Positions 53,353 to 62,264 are shown, counted from the stretch's first letter. The stretch: DNA of 64,000 bases from UBA1547 sp035399865 (GCA_035399865.1 DAOPJW010000001.1:62001-126000), one strand, 5' to 3'. Program-made: numbers and translations. The notes: generated by a model not told the origin, from the sequence alone.

Positions 53353-53577
53353 ATGGTTAGCCAAAAAGAAGTAATTAAACTGCAAGGCAAGGTGGTGGAG
53401 TCATTACCGAACACCCAGTTTAAGGTTGAACTTGAGAATGGCCATAATATAATCGCTCACATTTCTGGTAAAATGCGTAAGCATTATATCCGTCTTGTAC
53501 CTGGCGATAAAGTGGAAGTTGAGTTGACTCCTTACGATCTTAGTAAGGGAAGAATCACTTTTCGCTTAAAAGATTAA
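53353..53577 (+). CDS. infA: Translation initiation factor IF-1
   Basis: 74 residues, single OB fold. Core LQGKVVESLPNTQFKVELENGHNIIAHISGKMRKHYIR and the end LSKGRITFRLKD. Binds the 30S A site during initiation. Preceded by two promoters and followed by rpmJ after 39 nt. Confidence 0.98.
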   Translation: MVSQKEVIKLQGKVVESLPNTQFKVELENGHNIIAHISGKMRKHYIRLVPGDKVEVELTPYDLSKGRITFRLKD

Positions 53578-53616
53578 TAATATTAAATTAACTATCAGGA
53601 GCATTTTTGAACGCTT

Positions 53617-53733
53617 ATGAAGGTTCGTGCAAGTGTCAAAAAAATCAGTTCCGATGATCAATTCGTACGTCGTAAAGGTGTACTGAGGATCATCAATAAG
53701 AAAAAACCTAAGAATAAACAAAGGCAGGGTTAA
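53617..53733 (+). CDS. rpmJ: 50S ribosomal protein L36, cysteine-free form
   Basis: 38 residues, too short for most ORF lists. It starts MKVRASVKKISSDDQFVRRK and ends NKQRQG, which is the L36 pattern. The three Cys and one His that normally hold zinc (ICDKC...C...H) are replaced (ISSDD, INKKK), so it is a C-minus paralogue type. Lies between infA and rpsM as usual. Confidence 0.95.
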   Translation: MKVRASVKKISSDDQFVRRKGVLRIINKKKPKNKQRQG

Positions 53734-53735
53734 GT

Positions 53736-54122
53736 ATGGTTCGAATTTCTGGGGTAACAATCCCATCAGAGAAGCAGATTCAGGTAGCTTTGACGTATAT
53801 ATACGGCATTGGTCCTAATTTTGCTAGCACCATCCTTGCGGCGGCTAAAGTTGAGCCGACCACTCGGGTGAAAGATCTCACCGAGGCTGAAGAACAACAA
53901 ATTCGCGAAGTAATCGACAAAGATTATAGAGTTGAAGGAGATTTACAGCGCTTGGTAGCAAATAATATTAAACACCAAAAAGATATCAATTCCTACAGAG
54001 GCTTACGACATAAATCTGGATTACCAGTACGTGGACAACGCACTCGTACAAACGCACGAACTCGTAAAGGAAAAGGTGTTGCCGTTGGTGGAGCTCAAAA
54101 GAAATCAGCGTCCAAGACGTAG
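53736..54122 (+). CDS. rpsM: 30S ribosomal protein S13
   Basis: 128 residues. Starts MVRISGVTIPSEKQIQVALTY, helix-two-turn-helix and the C-terminal RGLRHKSGLPVRGQRTRTNARTRKG tail that contacts P-site tRNA. Confidence 0.98.
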   Translation: MVRISGVTIPSEKQIQVALTYIYGIGPNFASTILAAAKVEPTTRVKDLTEAEEQQIREVIDKDYRVEGDLQRLVANNIKHQKDINSYRGLRHKSGLPVRGQRTRTNARTRKGKGVAVGGAQKKSASKT

Positions 54123-54135
54123 AAAGGAATAGATT

Positions 54136-54528
54136 ATGGCAGATGTAAAAAATACGACCAAGAAAAAACAACGCCGATCGGTTCCTTCCGGTCAATTGCA
54201 TATCAAATCAACTTTTAATAATACAATAGTTACTTTTTCCGATAAAAAAGGAAATGTCCTAGTTTCTTCAAGTGCTGGTGCATCTGGTTTTAGAGGTAGC
54301 AAAAAAGGTACTGCATATGCATCTCAAATCGCATCAGAAAAAGTAGCCGAGATTGCAAAAAGCCAATTTGGAACTGCTAGTGTTGATGTATTTGTAAAAG
54401 GTGTCGGCTTGGGCCGAGATTCAGCAATTAGAGCTTTAAATAACTATGATATTTCAATAGACAGTATAAAAGACGTTACAGGCGTACCTCACGGCGGTGT
54501 GCGACCTCGCAAGGTGAGGAGACCATAA
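54136..54528 (+). CDS. rpsK: 30S ribosomal protein S11
   Basis: 130 residues. Core LHIKSTFNNTIVTFSDKKGNV, SAGASGFRGSKKGTAYA and the end GVPHGGVRPRKVRRP. Platform of the 30S subunit. Confidence 0.98.
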   Translation: MADVKNTTKKKQRRSVPSGQLHIKSTFNNTIVTFSDKKGNVLVSSSAGASGFRGSKKGTAYASQIASEKVAEIAKSQFGTASVDVFVKGVGLGRDSAIRALNNYDISIDSIKDVTGVPHGGVRPRKVRRP

Positions 54529-54530
54529 TT

Positions 54531-55157
54531 ATGGCAAGAGATATATCACCAATTGTTAAACAAAGTCGGCGTGAAGGCTATGCACTTCACTCAAAAGCTC
54601 ATAAAATTATGGCAAAAAAAACTGGTATACCTGGTCAACATGCACATGGCAGACAAGGTAAATCAAGTCTTTATTCAACTCAACTTCGTGAAAAACAAAA
54701 GGTCCGTCGCACTTATGGATTATTAGAGAAACAGTTTGCAAAACTCATGTTAGAGGCTGACCGTATTAGTGGTAAAGAATTATTACCAGGTGAAGTACTT
54801 ATTCAATTACTCGAACGACGTATTGATAATGTTATTTACAGAGCAGGATTTGCAACTAGCCGTCGTGCATCGAGACAATTAGTCAATCATGGACACTTTT
54901 TATTAAACGGACGAAGAGTAAATATTCCTTCAATTCGTATCAATCCTGGAGATGAAATTACTGTTAGACCTAAGAGCGCCAAATCTGGTTATTTTAGTCA
55001 AATAGACGAAGTAGTAAAGAATACTTTTCAAGAACCACTAAGTTGGTTAAAAAACGACATAAAAAATTTAAAAATATCAGTTACTGGTTTACCAAAGCGT
55101 GAAGAAGCAGAACCAGATATTAATGAACAATTAATCGTTGAGTATTACTCACGTTAA
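54531..55157 (+). CDS. rpsD: 30S ribosomal protein S4
   Basis: 208 residues. N-terminal zinc cysteines found in some S4 proteins are absent (QSRREG). The S4 RNA-binding domain has RRIDNVIYRAGFATSRRASRQLVNHGHFLLNGRRVNIPS. Start ATG two bases after rpsK. Confidence 0.97.
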   Translation: MARDISPIVKQSRREGYALHSKAHKIMAKKTGIPGQHAHGRQGKSSLYSTQLREKQKVRRTYGLLEKQFAKLMLEADRISGKELLPGEVLIQLLERRIDNVIYRAGFATSRRASRQLVNHGHFLLNGRRVNIPSIRINPGDEITVRPKSAKSGYFSQIDEVVKNTFQEPLSWLKNDIKNLKISVTGLPKREEAEPDINEQLIVEYYSR

Positions 55158-55181
55158 ACAAAGGGTAAAGGAGCAAAATAT

Positions 55182-56105
55182 ATGACAAAAATTATTCACA
55201 ACCCAGCACTTGCAGAAATAATTGAACATAGTTCGACAAGTGCAACATTTGATATAGAACCTTTGCATGCTGGATACGGTAATACTCTAGGTAATAGCTT
55301 ACGACGAGTTTTATTGTCAAGTATTGAAGGTGGCAGTATTGTCGCTTTTCGCATTGAAGGTGCTAGTCACGAATTTACTACTGTCGAAGGAATTAGAGAA
55401 GATGTTGTTGATATTATGCTTAATATCAAAAATGTAAAACTACGAATATTCACAGATGAACCAGTTGAGCTTCGTCTAGAAAAACATGGCGAAGGACCGG
55501 TTACCGCTGGAGATATTAAAACTACAGCTGATGTTGAAATAGTAAATTCTGATCAAATTATTTGTAATATTGATGATCCGAAAAAATCAATAGTTATGGA
55601 TTTCGTTGTTGAGTCCGGAAGAGGTTATCAAACTATTGAAGATTCGAGTGTAAATAGAATTCACAGCGATATGATTGCAGTCGATGCAATCTTCAGTCCT
55701 GTAATCCGAGTCAGATATAAAATTGAAAGTACTCGTGTTGGTCAAGAAACAAATCTTGATAAATTATTGATTACGATTGAAACTGACGGCACTATCACTC
55801 CGAAACAAGCCTTTGAAGAAGCATCAGCAATCTTAGTAAATCAATACACAGCTTTAGCTGGGTCAACAAAGGTTGAGTCAGCACCTGCATTAGGACAAGA
55901 TAATCAAGATGACTCAAACGAGTTGAACACACCTATAGAAGAATTGAGTTTATCGGCTCGTACAGCAAATGCTTTAATCAATAATGATATTCGAACTGTC
56001 CATGATTTAGTAACATTAAGCGAACAGGATTTACGTGAGCTTAAGGGTTTCGGATCAAAGGCATTAGATGAAGTTAAAGAAAAATTGACAGAATTGGAAA
56101 TTTAA
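55182..56105 (+). CDS. rpoA: DNA-directed RNA polymerase subunit alpha
   Basis: 307 residues. The N-terminal dimerisation domain has FDIEPLHAGYGNTLGNSLRRVLLSSIEG; the C-terminal domain (about 240-307) has LSARTANALINNDIRTVHDLV and LKGFGSKALDEVKEKL, so the promoter-contacting domain is present. Good Shine-Dalgarno AAAGGAG. Confidence 0.98.
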   Translation: MTKIIHNPALAEIIEHSSTSATFDIEPLHAGYGNTLGNSLRRVLLSSIEGGSIVAFRIEGASHEFTTVEGIREDVVDIMLNIKNVKLRIFTDEPVELRLEKHGEGPVTAGDIKTTADVEIVNSDQIICNIDDPKKSIVMDFVVESGRGYQTIEDSSVNRIHSDMIAVDAIFSPVIRVRYKIESTRVGQETNLDKLLITIETDGTITPKQAFEEASAILVNQYTALAGSTKVESAPALGQDNQDDSNELNTPIEELSLSARTANALINNDIRTVHDLVTLSEQDLRELKGFGSKALDEVKEKLTELEI

Positions 56106-56107
56106 TT

Positions 56108-56512
56108 ATGCACCGACACGGATATATAGGACGCAAATTTGGTCGAGAGTGTGACCAACGTGACGCTTTAATAAAAGGTTTGGCGACTAGTTTAGTTATG
56201 CATGGCAAGATTGAAACCACATTACCAAAAGCCAAAGAACTAGTTCGTTACATTGAAAAACTGATCACAAAATCTAAAAAAGGTGGTCTTAGTAATCGTC
56301 GATATGTAATTTCTGCTCTTAGCACTCACGAAGCTTCATACAGATTATTTGATGTTATTGCACCACAATTAAAGAATAGGGATAGTGGTCACGTTCGCGT
56401 AAAGAGAACTAGGGTAAGAGTTGGAGATGGTGCACAAATGGCAACGATTGCTTTTGTAGACGAAATTATTGACACTCCAAAAAATATTGTTAAAGGGGAG
56501 GAAAAATCGTAA
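56108..56512 (+). CDS. rplQ: 50S ribosomal protein L17
   Basis: 134 residues. Starts MHRHGYIGRKFGRECDQRDALIKGLATSL; contains KAKELVRYIEKLITKSKK. Overlaps rplM by one base. Confidence 0.97.
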   Translation: MHRHGYIGRKFGRECDQRDALIKGLATSLVMHGKIETTLPKAKELVRYIEKLITKSKKGGLSNRRYVISALSTHEASYRLFDVIAPQLKNRDSGHVRVKRTRVRVGDGAQMATIAFVDEIIDTPKNIVKGEEKS

Positions 56513-56952
56513 TGGTTAATTCTAAAACATTTTCTCAAAAACCAAGCGATGTAAACAGGCGATGGATATTAATTGACGCATCCTCAGCACCATTAGGCAG
56601 ATTAGCTACTACTATTTCTAAATATTTAATAGGAAAGTATAAACCTACATATACACCTCATGTCGACGCTGGTGATTACGTCGTTGTTATTAATGCAAAA
56701 AATATCATAGTCACTGGAGAAAAAGAAACTGACAAAAAATATTACCATTACTCTGGATTTCCAGGAGGAATGACTGAAGCCAGTTTATCTGAACTACGTA
56801 CAAAATATCCTGAAAGAATCATTTCTGAGGCTGTAAAAGGTATGTTACCAAGAAATAAACTTGCATCAGAACGCTTGAAAAGATTGCGAGTTTTTACGGA
56901 CGATAACCATAGCCATACTGCACAAAAGCCAAAGAAAGTCGAGGTTAAATAA
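56512..56952 (+). CDS. rplM: 50S ribosomal protein L13
   Basis: 146 residues. Core RRWILIDASSAPLGRLATTISKYLIGK, GDYVVVINAKNIIVTG and GMLPRNKLASERLKRLRVF. Precedes rpsI by two bases, the usual rplM-rpsI pair, here fused to the end of the alpha operon. Confidence 0.98.
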   Translation: MVNSKTFSQKPSDVNRRWILIDASSAPLGRLATTISKYLIGKYKPTYTPHVDAGDYVVVINAKNIIVTGEKETDKKYYHYSGFPGGMTEASLSELRTKYPERIISEAVKGMLPRNKLASERLKRLRVFTDDNHSHTAQKPKKVEVK

Positions 56953-56954
56953 CT

Positions 56955-57353
56955 ATGGCCGAATTAAAATATTTATACGGACTAGGAAGAAGAAAGAGTG
57001 CTACTGCACAAGCTCGCTTATACCCAGGCAAAGGGATTATTACCATAAATAATAAACCTGCGACTGAATACTTAAGTGGAAATAAATCCCAATTAGCAGA
57101 AATAACTGACCCGTTAGCTCTTGTTAACAAGCAAAAAGAATTTGATGTAACAGTTGTCGTAAAGGGTGGTGGAGTATCCGGCCAAGTCGATGCTATTAAA
57201 TTAGCTGTAGCAAAGGCTCTAAATATTGGTTTTAGCGATTTACGTCCATTACTTAAAAAGGCTGATCTACTTAAACGTGATTCAAGAGAAAAAGAACGAA
57301 AAAAATACGGACTACGATCCGCACGAAAAAGAGAACAATTCTCAAAACGTTAA
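56955..57353 (+). CDS. rpsI: 30S ribosomal protein S9
   Basis: 132 residues. Starts with the YLYGLGRRKSATAQARLYPG core, contains VKGGGVSGQVDAIKLAVAKAL, and ends in KYGLRSARKREQFSKR, the tail that reaches the P-site tRNA. Last gene of the ribosomal cluster; a terminator follows 7 nt after the stop. Confidence 0.98.
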   Translation: MAELKYLYGLGRRKSATAQARLYPGKGIITINNKPATEYLSGNKSQLAEITDPLALVNKQKEFDVTVVVKGGGVSGQVDAIKLAVAKALNIGFSDLRPLLKKADLLKRDSREKERKKYGLRSARKREQFSKR

Positions 57354-57360
57354 TAAAACT

Positions 57361-57390
57361 AAACTCTGGAAATTATCCAGAGTTTTTTTA
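57361..57390 (+). terminator. Intrinsic terminator of the ribosomal gene cluster
   Basis: Perfect 10-bp stem AAACTCTGGA / TCCAGAGTTT, loop AATTA, then a seven-T run. Confidence 0.92.
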
Positions 57391-57433
57391 TATGTCAGAT
57401 TATTACAAAAGTGCATGTCTTTTCGATGATTTT

Positions 57434-57462
57434 GAGGAAGTTTACTTTATATAAACTTCCTC
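57434..57462. terminator. Hairpin ending the minus-strand small gene
   Basis: An 11-bp perfect inverted repeat (GAGGAAGTTTA with TAAACTTCCTC) around CTTTATA. On the minus strand it lies just past the stop of the gene at 57488. Confidence 0.6.
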
Positions 57463-57487
57463 AAATACGTATTTAGTACGTTAATAT

Positions 57488-57706
57488 TTATCTTATATAA
57501 CTCAAAAATTCTGATATTGCAGAAAGTTTAATATCTCCGCATTGTATAGAATATATGATTAGTATAAATAAAAGTAGGTACAATACCTTAGCGATACTCC
57601 AGGCATTATCCTGGCTCCTTAATTGACGTCCAGCCAATCTTTCAAAATTTAACATGTCTGGATAATCATATGGGCTTTTTTGACTTCTATTATAGCGACT
57701 ATTCAT
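57488..57706 (-). CDS. Small single-pass membrane protein of unknown function
   Basis: 72 residues. Start ATG 57706, about 6 nt after AAGGGGGGTG; an in-frame GTG at 57724 lies upstream of that Shine-Dalgarno and is unlikely. The N-terminal 35 residues are hydrophilic (NSRYNRSQKSPYDYPDM...), then one transmembrane segment at about 42-57. The layout suggests a cytoplasmic N-terminus and a membrane anchor. No family recognised. It has a consensus promoter and a leader of about 145 nt. Confidence 0.5.
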   Translation of the reverse strand: MNSRYNRSQKSPYDYPDMLNFERLAGRQLRSQDNAWSIAKVLYLLLFILIIYSIQCGDIKLSAISEFLSYIR

Positions 57707-57948
57707 AATTACACCCCCCTTCACACATTAATTTATTACATAAATAGGTGCGATGAATATTACTCAAAATAATCGACAGCGACATGCATTGTAATAATCT
57801 GACATATTAAATTGCTTAATTCTTTTTTAATAATAACTAAAAAAGTATACACTCATATTTTATCACATATAAAACTAATTGTCAATCTATATTAATATCC
57901 ATTCACTTCATCATCACGTACTATTAATAATGTATAATAGAAACAACT
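57707..57948. promoter_or_regulatory. Divergent promoters and long leader (small gene / trpS)
   Basis: Minus strand: TTGACA (57885-57880), 17 nt, TAAAAT (57862-57857). The leader to the small gene holds the TACAATGCATGTCG motif (57793-57780). Plus strand: TATAAT at 57933-57938 is 10 nt before the trpS ATG; no good -35 is seen. Confidence 0.6.
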
Positions 57949-58983
57949 ATGACAAAACCAATTATTTTGACTGGAATAAGATCGAACGAAGAGCCAACGA
58001 TAGGCAATTATCTAGGTGCTATATTACCTATGGTAGATATACAAAAAAAATATGCTGGTACATATCAAATCAATATGTTCGTGCCAGATTTACATAGTTT
58101 TACTACACCAGTTGATTATAATAATTTATATAAAAACACCTTACTTAATTTAAAGTATTTTATCGCATCTGGTCTTGACTTAAATAATGAAGATACATAT
58201 ATTTATCGTCAAAGTTATATTCCTGCTCATAGCGAATTAACTTGGATTCTTGACTGTTTTACTTATGTTGGCGAGATGAATCGAATGACTCAATACAAGG
58301 AAAAATCCAAGGATGATTCTGAAAGCGTATCAGTTGGTTTATTTAATTATCCAGTATTAATGGCTTCCGATATTTTACTATATGGTGCAAAATATGTTCC
58401 CGTTGGTGAAGACCAATTTCAACACATCGAAATAACACGTGATATCGCAAATCGATTAAATAACAAATTTGGAGAAATTTTTGTAGTTCCCGTATCAACC
58501 TCTGAGCAGTCAAAATTTATAAATCGTGATAATGGTTTGCGTATACGAAATTTGGTTGATCCTACTAAAAAAATGAGTAAAAGCTCCGAAGAAAATAGGT
58601 CAAAAATACTATTAGTCGATAGTCCAGAAATCGCATATAAAAAAATTATGTCAGCCACTACCGACAGTATTGGTTTTATAAATTTTGACTGGGAAAAACA
58701 ACCAGGTATAACAAATTTGCTACAAATTCTAGCTTTAATTACAAATCAAAAACAAGAAAATATTAATCTTGAATGGGTAGGACTACAAAATTATGGATAT
58801 CTTAAAAAAGCAGTTGCAAATGCTGTTTCTGATTTTTTAACTGACTTTCATTCAAAACTGAATAAAATATCTGATGATGAATTACTATCAAAGTTAGAAA
58901 AATCAGAGCAAGAACTTATACCTATTGCTAACGCTACGTTATTAAAAGTACAGAAAGCAGTTGGCTTAAGATCAAAAGGATAA
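57949..58983 (+). CDS. trpS: Tryptophanyl-tRNA synthetase
   Basis: 344 residues. Class I synthetase. TGIRSNEEPTIGNYLGA at about 8-24 contains the HIGH-equivalent TIGN; the tryptophan pocket has LMASDILLYGAKYVPVGEDQFQHIE; KMSKS is intact in PTKKMSKSSEEN. Near-leaderless (TATAAT 10 nt upstream), no T-box. Start of a tight three-gene run trpS, RluA-type synthase, clamp-loader subunit (2-nt gap then 4-nt overlap). Confidence 0.97.
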   Translation: MTKPIILTGIRSNEEPTIGNYLGAILPMVDIQKKYAGTYQINMFVPDLHSFTTPVDYNNLYKNTLLNLKYFIASGLDLNNEDTYIYRQSYIPAHSELTWILDCFTYVGEMNRMTQYKEKSKDDSESVSVGLFNYPVLMASDILLYGAKYVPVGEDQFQHIEITRDIANRLNNKFGEIFVVPVSTSEQSKFINRDNGLRIRNLVDPTKKMSKSSEENRSKILLVDSPEIAYKKIMSATTDSIGFINFDWEKQPGITNLLQILALITNQKQENINLEWVGLQNYGYLKKAVANAVSDFLTDFHSKLNKISDDELLSKLEKSEQELIPIANATLLKVQKAVGLRSKG

Positions 58984-58985
58984 TA

Positions 58986-60155
58986 ATGACAAAATTTTCC
59001 AGTCGAGATATTTTAGATATTTTAAGACTTTTTAATATAGCAAAAGCAGATAACATACCTCGACAAATTGAATTAATAAAAATATTCAATCCAAGTAATA
59101 TAAATACCTTGGTATCTTTTAAATTTTTAAAAGAATATTATTGTATTTTATCTGACACATCAGCCAATGATGACGAAAAATATATATTATCGGAAATTAA
59201 AAAAATATTTCCAAATATCAATGGAGAAATTATCAAGAATCCTATTATGGATTCCGACACTTTTGGAGTTCCCAATAAAAAACAAGATTGTTATCTTTTC
59301 AAATCAGTATCAAATAAAATAAGGTTGGATATCAAACTAAGTACAGAATTTCCAAAATTTTCTAGAAATATTTGGCAGAAATATATTAAAGCTGGATATA
59401 TTTCTGTAAATGATAAAATTATAACGACACCAAAACACGAAATGAATATTTATGATAAATTGTCAGTTAGTCTACCTAAAGAAAAAAATTATGACGATAT
59501 AGAATTTCCTATCATATATATTGACGATGATGTTATAGTCATAAATAAACCAGATGGGATATTAGCTCATTCTAAAGGTGTATTGAATGATGAATTCACC
59601 GTTGCTGATTTTTTTCGAAGATATACTAATTATAACTTAGATACGAATCGTCCAGGAATAGTTCATCGACTAGACAGAGACACTAGCGGAGTAATGATTG
59701 GAGCGAGAAATGCTAATACTGCAAAAATGCTTCAGAAACAATTTTCTGAAAGAAAAACAAAAAAAATATATTTTGCAGTGATTAACGGAGTGCCTAAATT
59801 ATCTAAAGCAAAAATTGATCTACCAATAAAAAGAAGTACTTCTCAGCCAAGTACCTTTCGCGTTGACGTAAATGGTAAATCAGCTATAACGAATTATGAA
59901 ATAATCTCTACTATAAATAACAAGTCGTTAATTAAATTAGAACCTCAAACAGGTCGCACTCATCAGTTAAGGGTACACATGAAATATTTAAATACTCCAA
60001 TTATTGGTGATAAAGTATACGGTAAAAAATCTAATCGCATGTATTTACATGCCTACAGTTTAGAAATAACAATACCAACGTATGGACGTAAAATTTTTAC
60101 TTCACCAATACCGATTGATTTTATTAATAAATTTCCAAAAGCTGATATAGCATGA
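58986..60155 (+). CDS. RluA-family pseudouridine synthase with extra N-terminal domain
   Basis: 389 residues. The catalytic motif is HRLDRDTSGVMIGARN (about 224-239, Asp nucleophile), followed by KKIYFAVINGV and GRTHQLRVHMKYLNTPIIGDKVYG. An S4 domain at about 125-180 (KYIKAGYISVNDKIITTPKHEM) precedes it, as in RluC/RluD. The first ~120 residues form an additional helical domain without a recognised family, unusual for RluA proteins. Converts uridine to pseudouridine in 23S rRNA or tRNA; exact sites unknown. Confidence 0.88.
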   Translation: MTKFSSRDILDILRLFNIAKADNIPRQIELIKIFNPSNINTLVSFKFLKEYYCILSDTSANDDEKYILSEIKKIFPNINGEIIKNPIMDSDTFGVPNKKQDCYLFKSVSNKIRLDIKLSTEFPKFSRNIWQKYIKAGYISVNDKIITTPKHEMNIYDKLSVSLPKEKNYDDIEFPIIYIDDDVIVINKPDGILAHSKGVLNDEFTVADFFRRYTNYNLDTNRPGIVHRLDRDTSGVMIGARNANTAKMLQKQFSERKTKKIYFAVINGVPKLSKAKIDLPIKRSTSQPSTFRVDVNGKSAITNYEIISTINNKSLIKLEPQTGRTHQLRVHMKYLNTPIIGDKVYGKKSNRMYLHAYSLEITIPTYGRKIFTSPIPIDFINKFPKADIA

Positions 60156-60979
60156 AACCCATTATTAATAATTCAACAAATTTAATGATAAATAAAATAA
60201 TAAAAAATTTTCCACAATCATTATTAATTACTGGTGAAAAAGGAGTTGGTCTAAGTACAATTGCTAATTATATTTGTGAATCATTAGATTCTAAACCTTT
60301 TATCCTGTTACCAGAAAAAAATGAAATGATAGATTTTGAAAAAGGTGTAATTTCGGTTGACGGAATTAGACATATCACAGAGCTTTGTAAATCTAAGATA
60401 ACAAATAAACGCATTATCATAATTGATTATGGTGAAAAAATGACTATACAGGCACAAAATGCTTTCTTAAAACTTCTTGAAGAACCGAATGAGAATACGC
60501 ATTTTATCATAGTGTCTTGTTCAATAAACAAATTATTACCAACAATTTTGTCGCGAACCGAAAAAATAAATATAAAACCTATAACGTATGATCAATCTAA
60601 TAAATTACTAGACAGCCTTGGAGTAACTGAAAAAATAAAAAGGTCACAATTGTTATTTATCGCTGAAGGTAAGCCAGCTGAGCTAACTAGATTATCAAAA
60701 GAAGAATCGTATTTTCAATTACGTAGCAATATTATAAAAGATGCAAGAGAATTATTAGGAAGTAATACTTATAATAAATTATTGTTAGCACAAAAATATA
60801 ATGAAGATAGAAATTCAGCACTATCACTGATTAATGATGCTTGTAAAATATTAAAGATAAGTATAATAAATAATCCCCATCCTCAATTACTAAAAATTGT
60901 AGACAGTTTAGTATACACATATAAGCAAATTGAAGCTAATGGTAATATACGCTTATGTATAGCTCGTATATCAATATAA
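60152..60979 (+). CDS. DNA polymerase III clamp-loader subunit (delta-prime-like)
   Basis: 275 residues. An AAA+ fold with a Walker-A-like GEKGVGLST (Lys-thr pattern altered: GLST), the sensor region IIIIDYGEKMTIQAQNAFLKLLEEPNENTHFIIVS and ILSRTEKI (arginine finger). These are the usual delta-prime (HolB) pieces. The Walker A looks non-canonical, in line with delta-prime being a poor ATPase. Overlaps the previous gene by 4 nt (ATGA). Confidence 0.8.
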   Translation: MKPIINNSTNLMINKIIKNFPQSLLITGEKGVGLSTIANYICESLDSKPFILLPEKNEMIDFEKGVISVDGIRHITELCKSKITNKRIIIIDYGEKMTIQAQNAFLKLLEEPNENTHFIIVSCSINKLLPTILSRTEKINIKPITYDQSNKLLDSLGVTEKIKRSQLLFIAEGKPAELTRLSKEESYFQLRSNIIKDARELLGSNTYNKLLLAQKYNEDRNSALSLINDACKILKISIINNPHPQLLKIVDSLVYTYKQIEANGNIRLCIARISI

Positions 60980-61001
60980 TCTGTTATAATATCAAAAGAT
61001 T

Positions 61002-61655
61002 ATGTTCGGTTTAATTTTAATTATATTATTAGGAATTTGGGTTATCTGGCAACCTCAAACAGTTAGTGAGGTTGCTAACGATATTCCCGCTAAGCTATCA
61101 GAAAAGCTTGATCAACTTTGGAACATTGCTCAAGATTCATTACAGAGTAAGAAATACCTTAGGGCAGAGAAGGCCTTGCTCACTATTTTAAGAATAGATG
61201 AACGTAATTCTAGTGCCTATAATAGACTTGGTATTCTTTATGCTAAACAAAAATCTCTAAAAGATGCTATTGAATGTTTTGAAATAGCACAATCGCTTGA
61301 ACCAAGTGCTAGTAGTTTACATAATGTAGGACTAATTTATTTAGAGACAGAAAATTACGAAAAAGCCGCTTTGGCATTCGAACAGGCCTTATCTATAGAA
61401 AGTGATTTACCATCAAGACATATTGCCTATGCAAAAGTACAAGAAAAACTTGGAAATACTAAACAAATGCTAGAATCTTTAGAAGAAGCTGTAAGGCTTG
61501 ATCCAATTCCACAAACATTAAATATTTTGGCGGATGCTTATGAAAGAACTGGTCAAGACAACTTAGCACATAGACTTCGAAAAAGGGCAACAAATTTAAT
61601 AATTCCTCAAAGTCAAGCAAATAAAATTAAACAACCTCGTCGAGTAATAATGTAA
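61002..61655 (+). CDS. Membrane-anchored TPR protein
   Basis: 217 residues. A hydrophobic N-terminal helix (about 2-18) then four or so tetratricopeptide repeats at about 45-200, for example SSAYNRLGILYAKQKSLKDAIECFEIAQSLEP and ENYEKAALAFEQALSIE. Probably a scaffold on the membrane surface. TATAAT at 60985-60990 lies 11 nt before the ATG, so the leader is only a few bases. Partners are unknown. Confidence 0.75.
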   Translation: MFGLILIILLGIWVIWQPQTVSEVANDIPAKLSEKLDQLWNIAQDSLQSKKYLRAEKALLTILRIDERNSSAYNRLGILYAKQKSLKDAIECFEIAQSLEPSASSLHNVGLIYLETENYEKAALAFEQALSIESDLPSRHIAYAKVQEKLGNTKQMLESLEEAVRLDPIPQTLNILADAYERTGQDNLAHRLRKRATNLIIPQSQANKIKQPRRVIM

Positions 61656-61670
61656 TTTTATAAAAAAGTA

Positions 61671-61700
61671 CCCTTTGAAATTAATCAAAGGGCTTGAATT
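61671..61700. terminator. Terminator shared by the TPR gene and the minus-strand unknown gene
   Basis: Perfect 8-bp stem CCCTTTGA / TCAAAGGG, loop AATTAA. On the minus strand it is followed by TACTTTTTTATAAAA, a good T tract. Confidence 0.75.
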
Positions 61701-61727
61701 TGTTAAAGGTTGTTGCGATTCAGTAGT

Positions 61728-62264
61728 TCAACAACAAGACAATTTTTCTTTCAAATTATCTTCATTATTGTAAACGCACATTAGTTTTGGAGCAAAAATT
61801 ACTACATCCCACCACGAACCACCTGAGCCACATCGATAAGATACAGACTTTAATTGCACACTCATAGGCCCAATAACTTTTGGCTTGAGCCAATTCGGTT
61901 GACAATTTTTACCATACTTACCTGGCTTAATCGTTACCCTGTATCCATCAGCGGTAATTCTAGTTTTTTGTTTTTTTAACATATTATTTTGAATTTCTCT
62001 GACAGTAGGTGATCCAAAACCAATGTGAAGAACATAATAATTTTCTTCGTTTAAGATTGAATCATTATGTATGTAGTTCAAAACTGAACCATATTCAAGT
62101 TCGACTAAATAATAATATTCACAGTGATCTTCATCAATAGATAGACAAATCGATAATACATTTAACACACCTTCAATCGAAAATCCTTCAAATTTATGCA
62201 ACGTACCGTTACTAGAAATTAATATTAAATTTTCTTCAATTTCACCAGGAATTACTATCGGCAA
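61728..62264 (-). CDS. Unknown protein with a two-strand cysteine-rich end
   Basis: 178 residues, not recognised. Start TTG 62264, about 8 nt after AGGAGGTG on the minus strand. No signal peptide or transmembrane segment is clear. The middle is beta-rich (YYYLVELEYGSVLNYIHND, YYVLHIGFGSPTV) and the end has YRCGSGGSWWDVVIF and finishes SCC. Promoter TTGACA (62381-62376), 17 nt, AATAAT (62358-62353). Belongs to the strong-SD, TTG-start group. It lies beside the tRNA-Tyr duplicated repeat, the first copy of which overlaps its -35 box. Confidence 0.55.
   Translation of the reverse strand: MPIVIPGEIEENLILISSNGTLHKFEGFSIEGVLNVLSICLSIDEDHCEYYYLVELEYGSVLNYIHNDSILNEENYYVLHIGFGSPTVREIQNNMLKKQKTRITADGYRVTIKPGKYGKNCQPNWLKPKVIGPMSVQLKSVSYRCGSGGSWWDVVIFAPKLMCVYNNEDNLKEKLSCC

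Noticed and set aside
57226..57429. Open frame overlapping the end of rpsI
   Set aside because: Other-frame shadow of rpsI that reads through the terminator hairpin.
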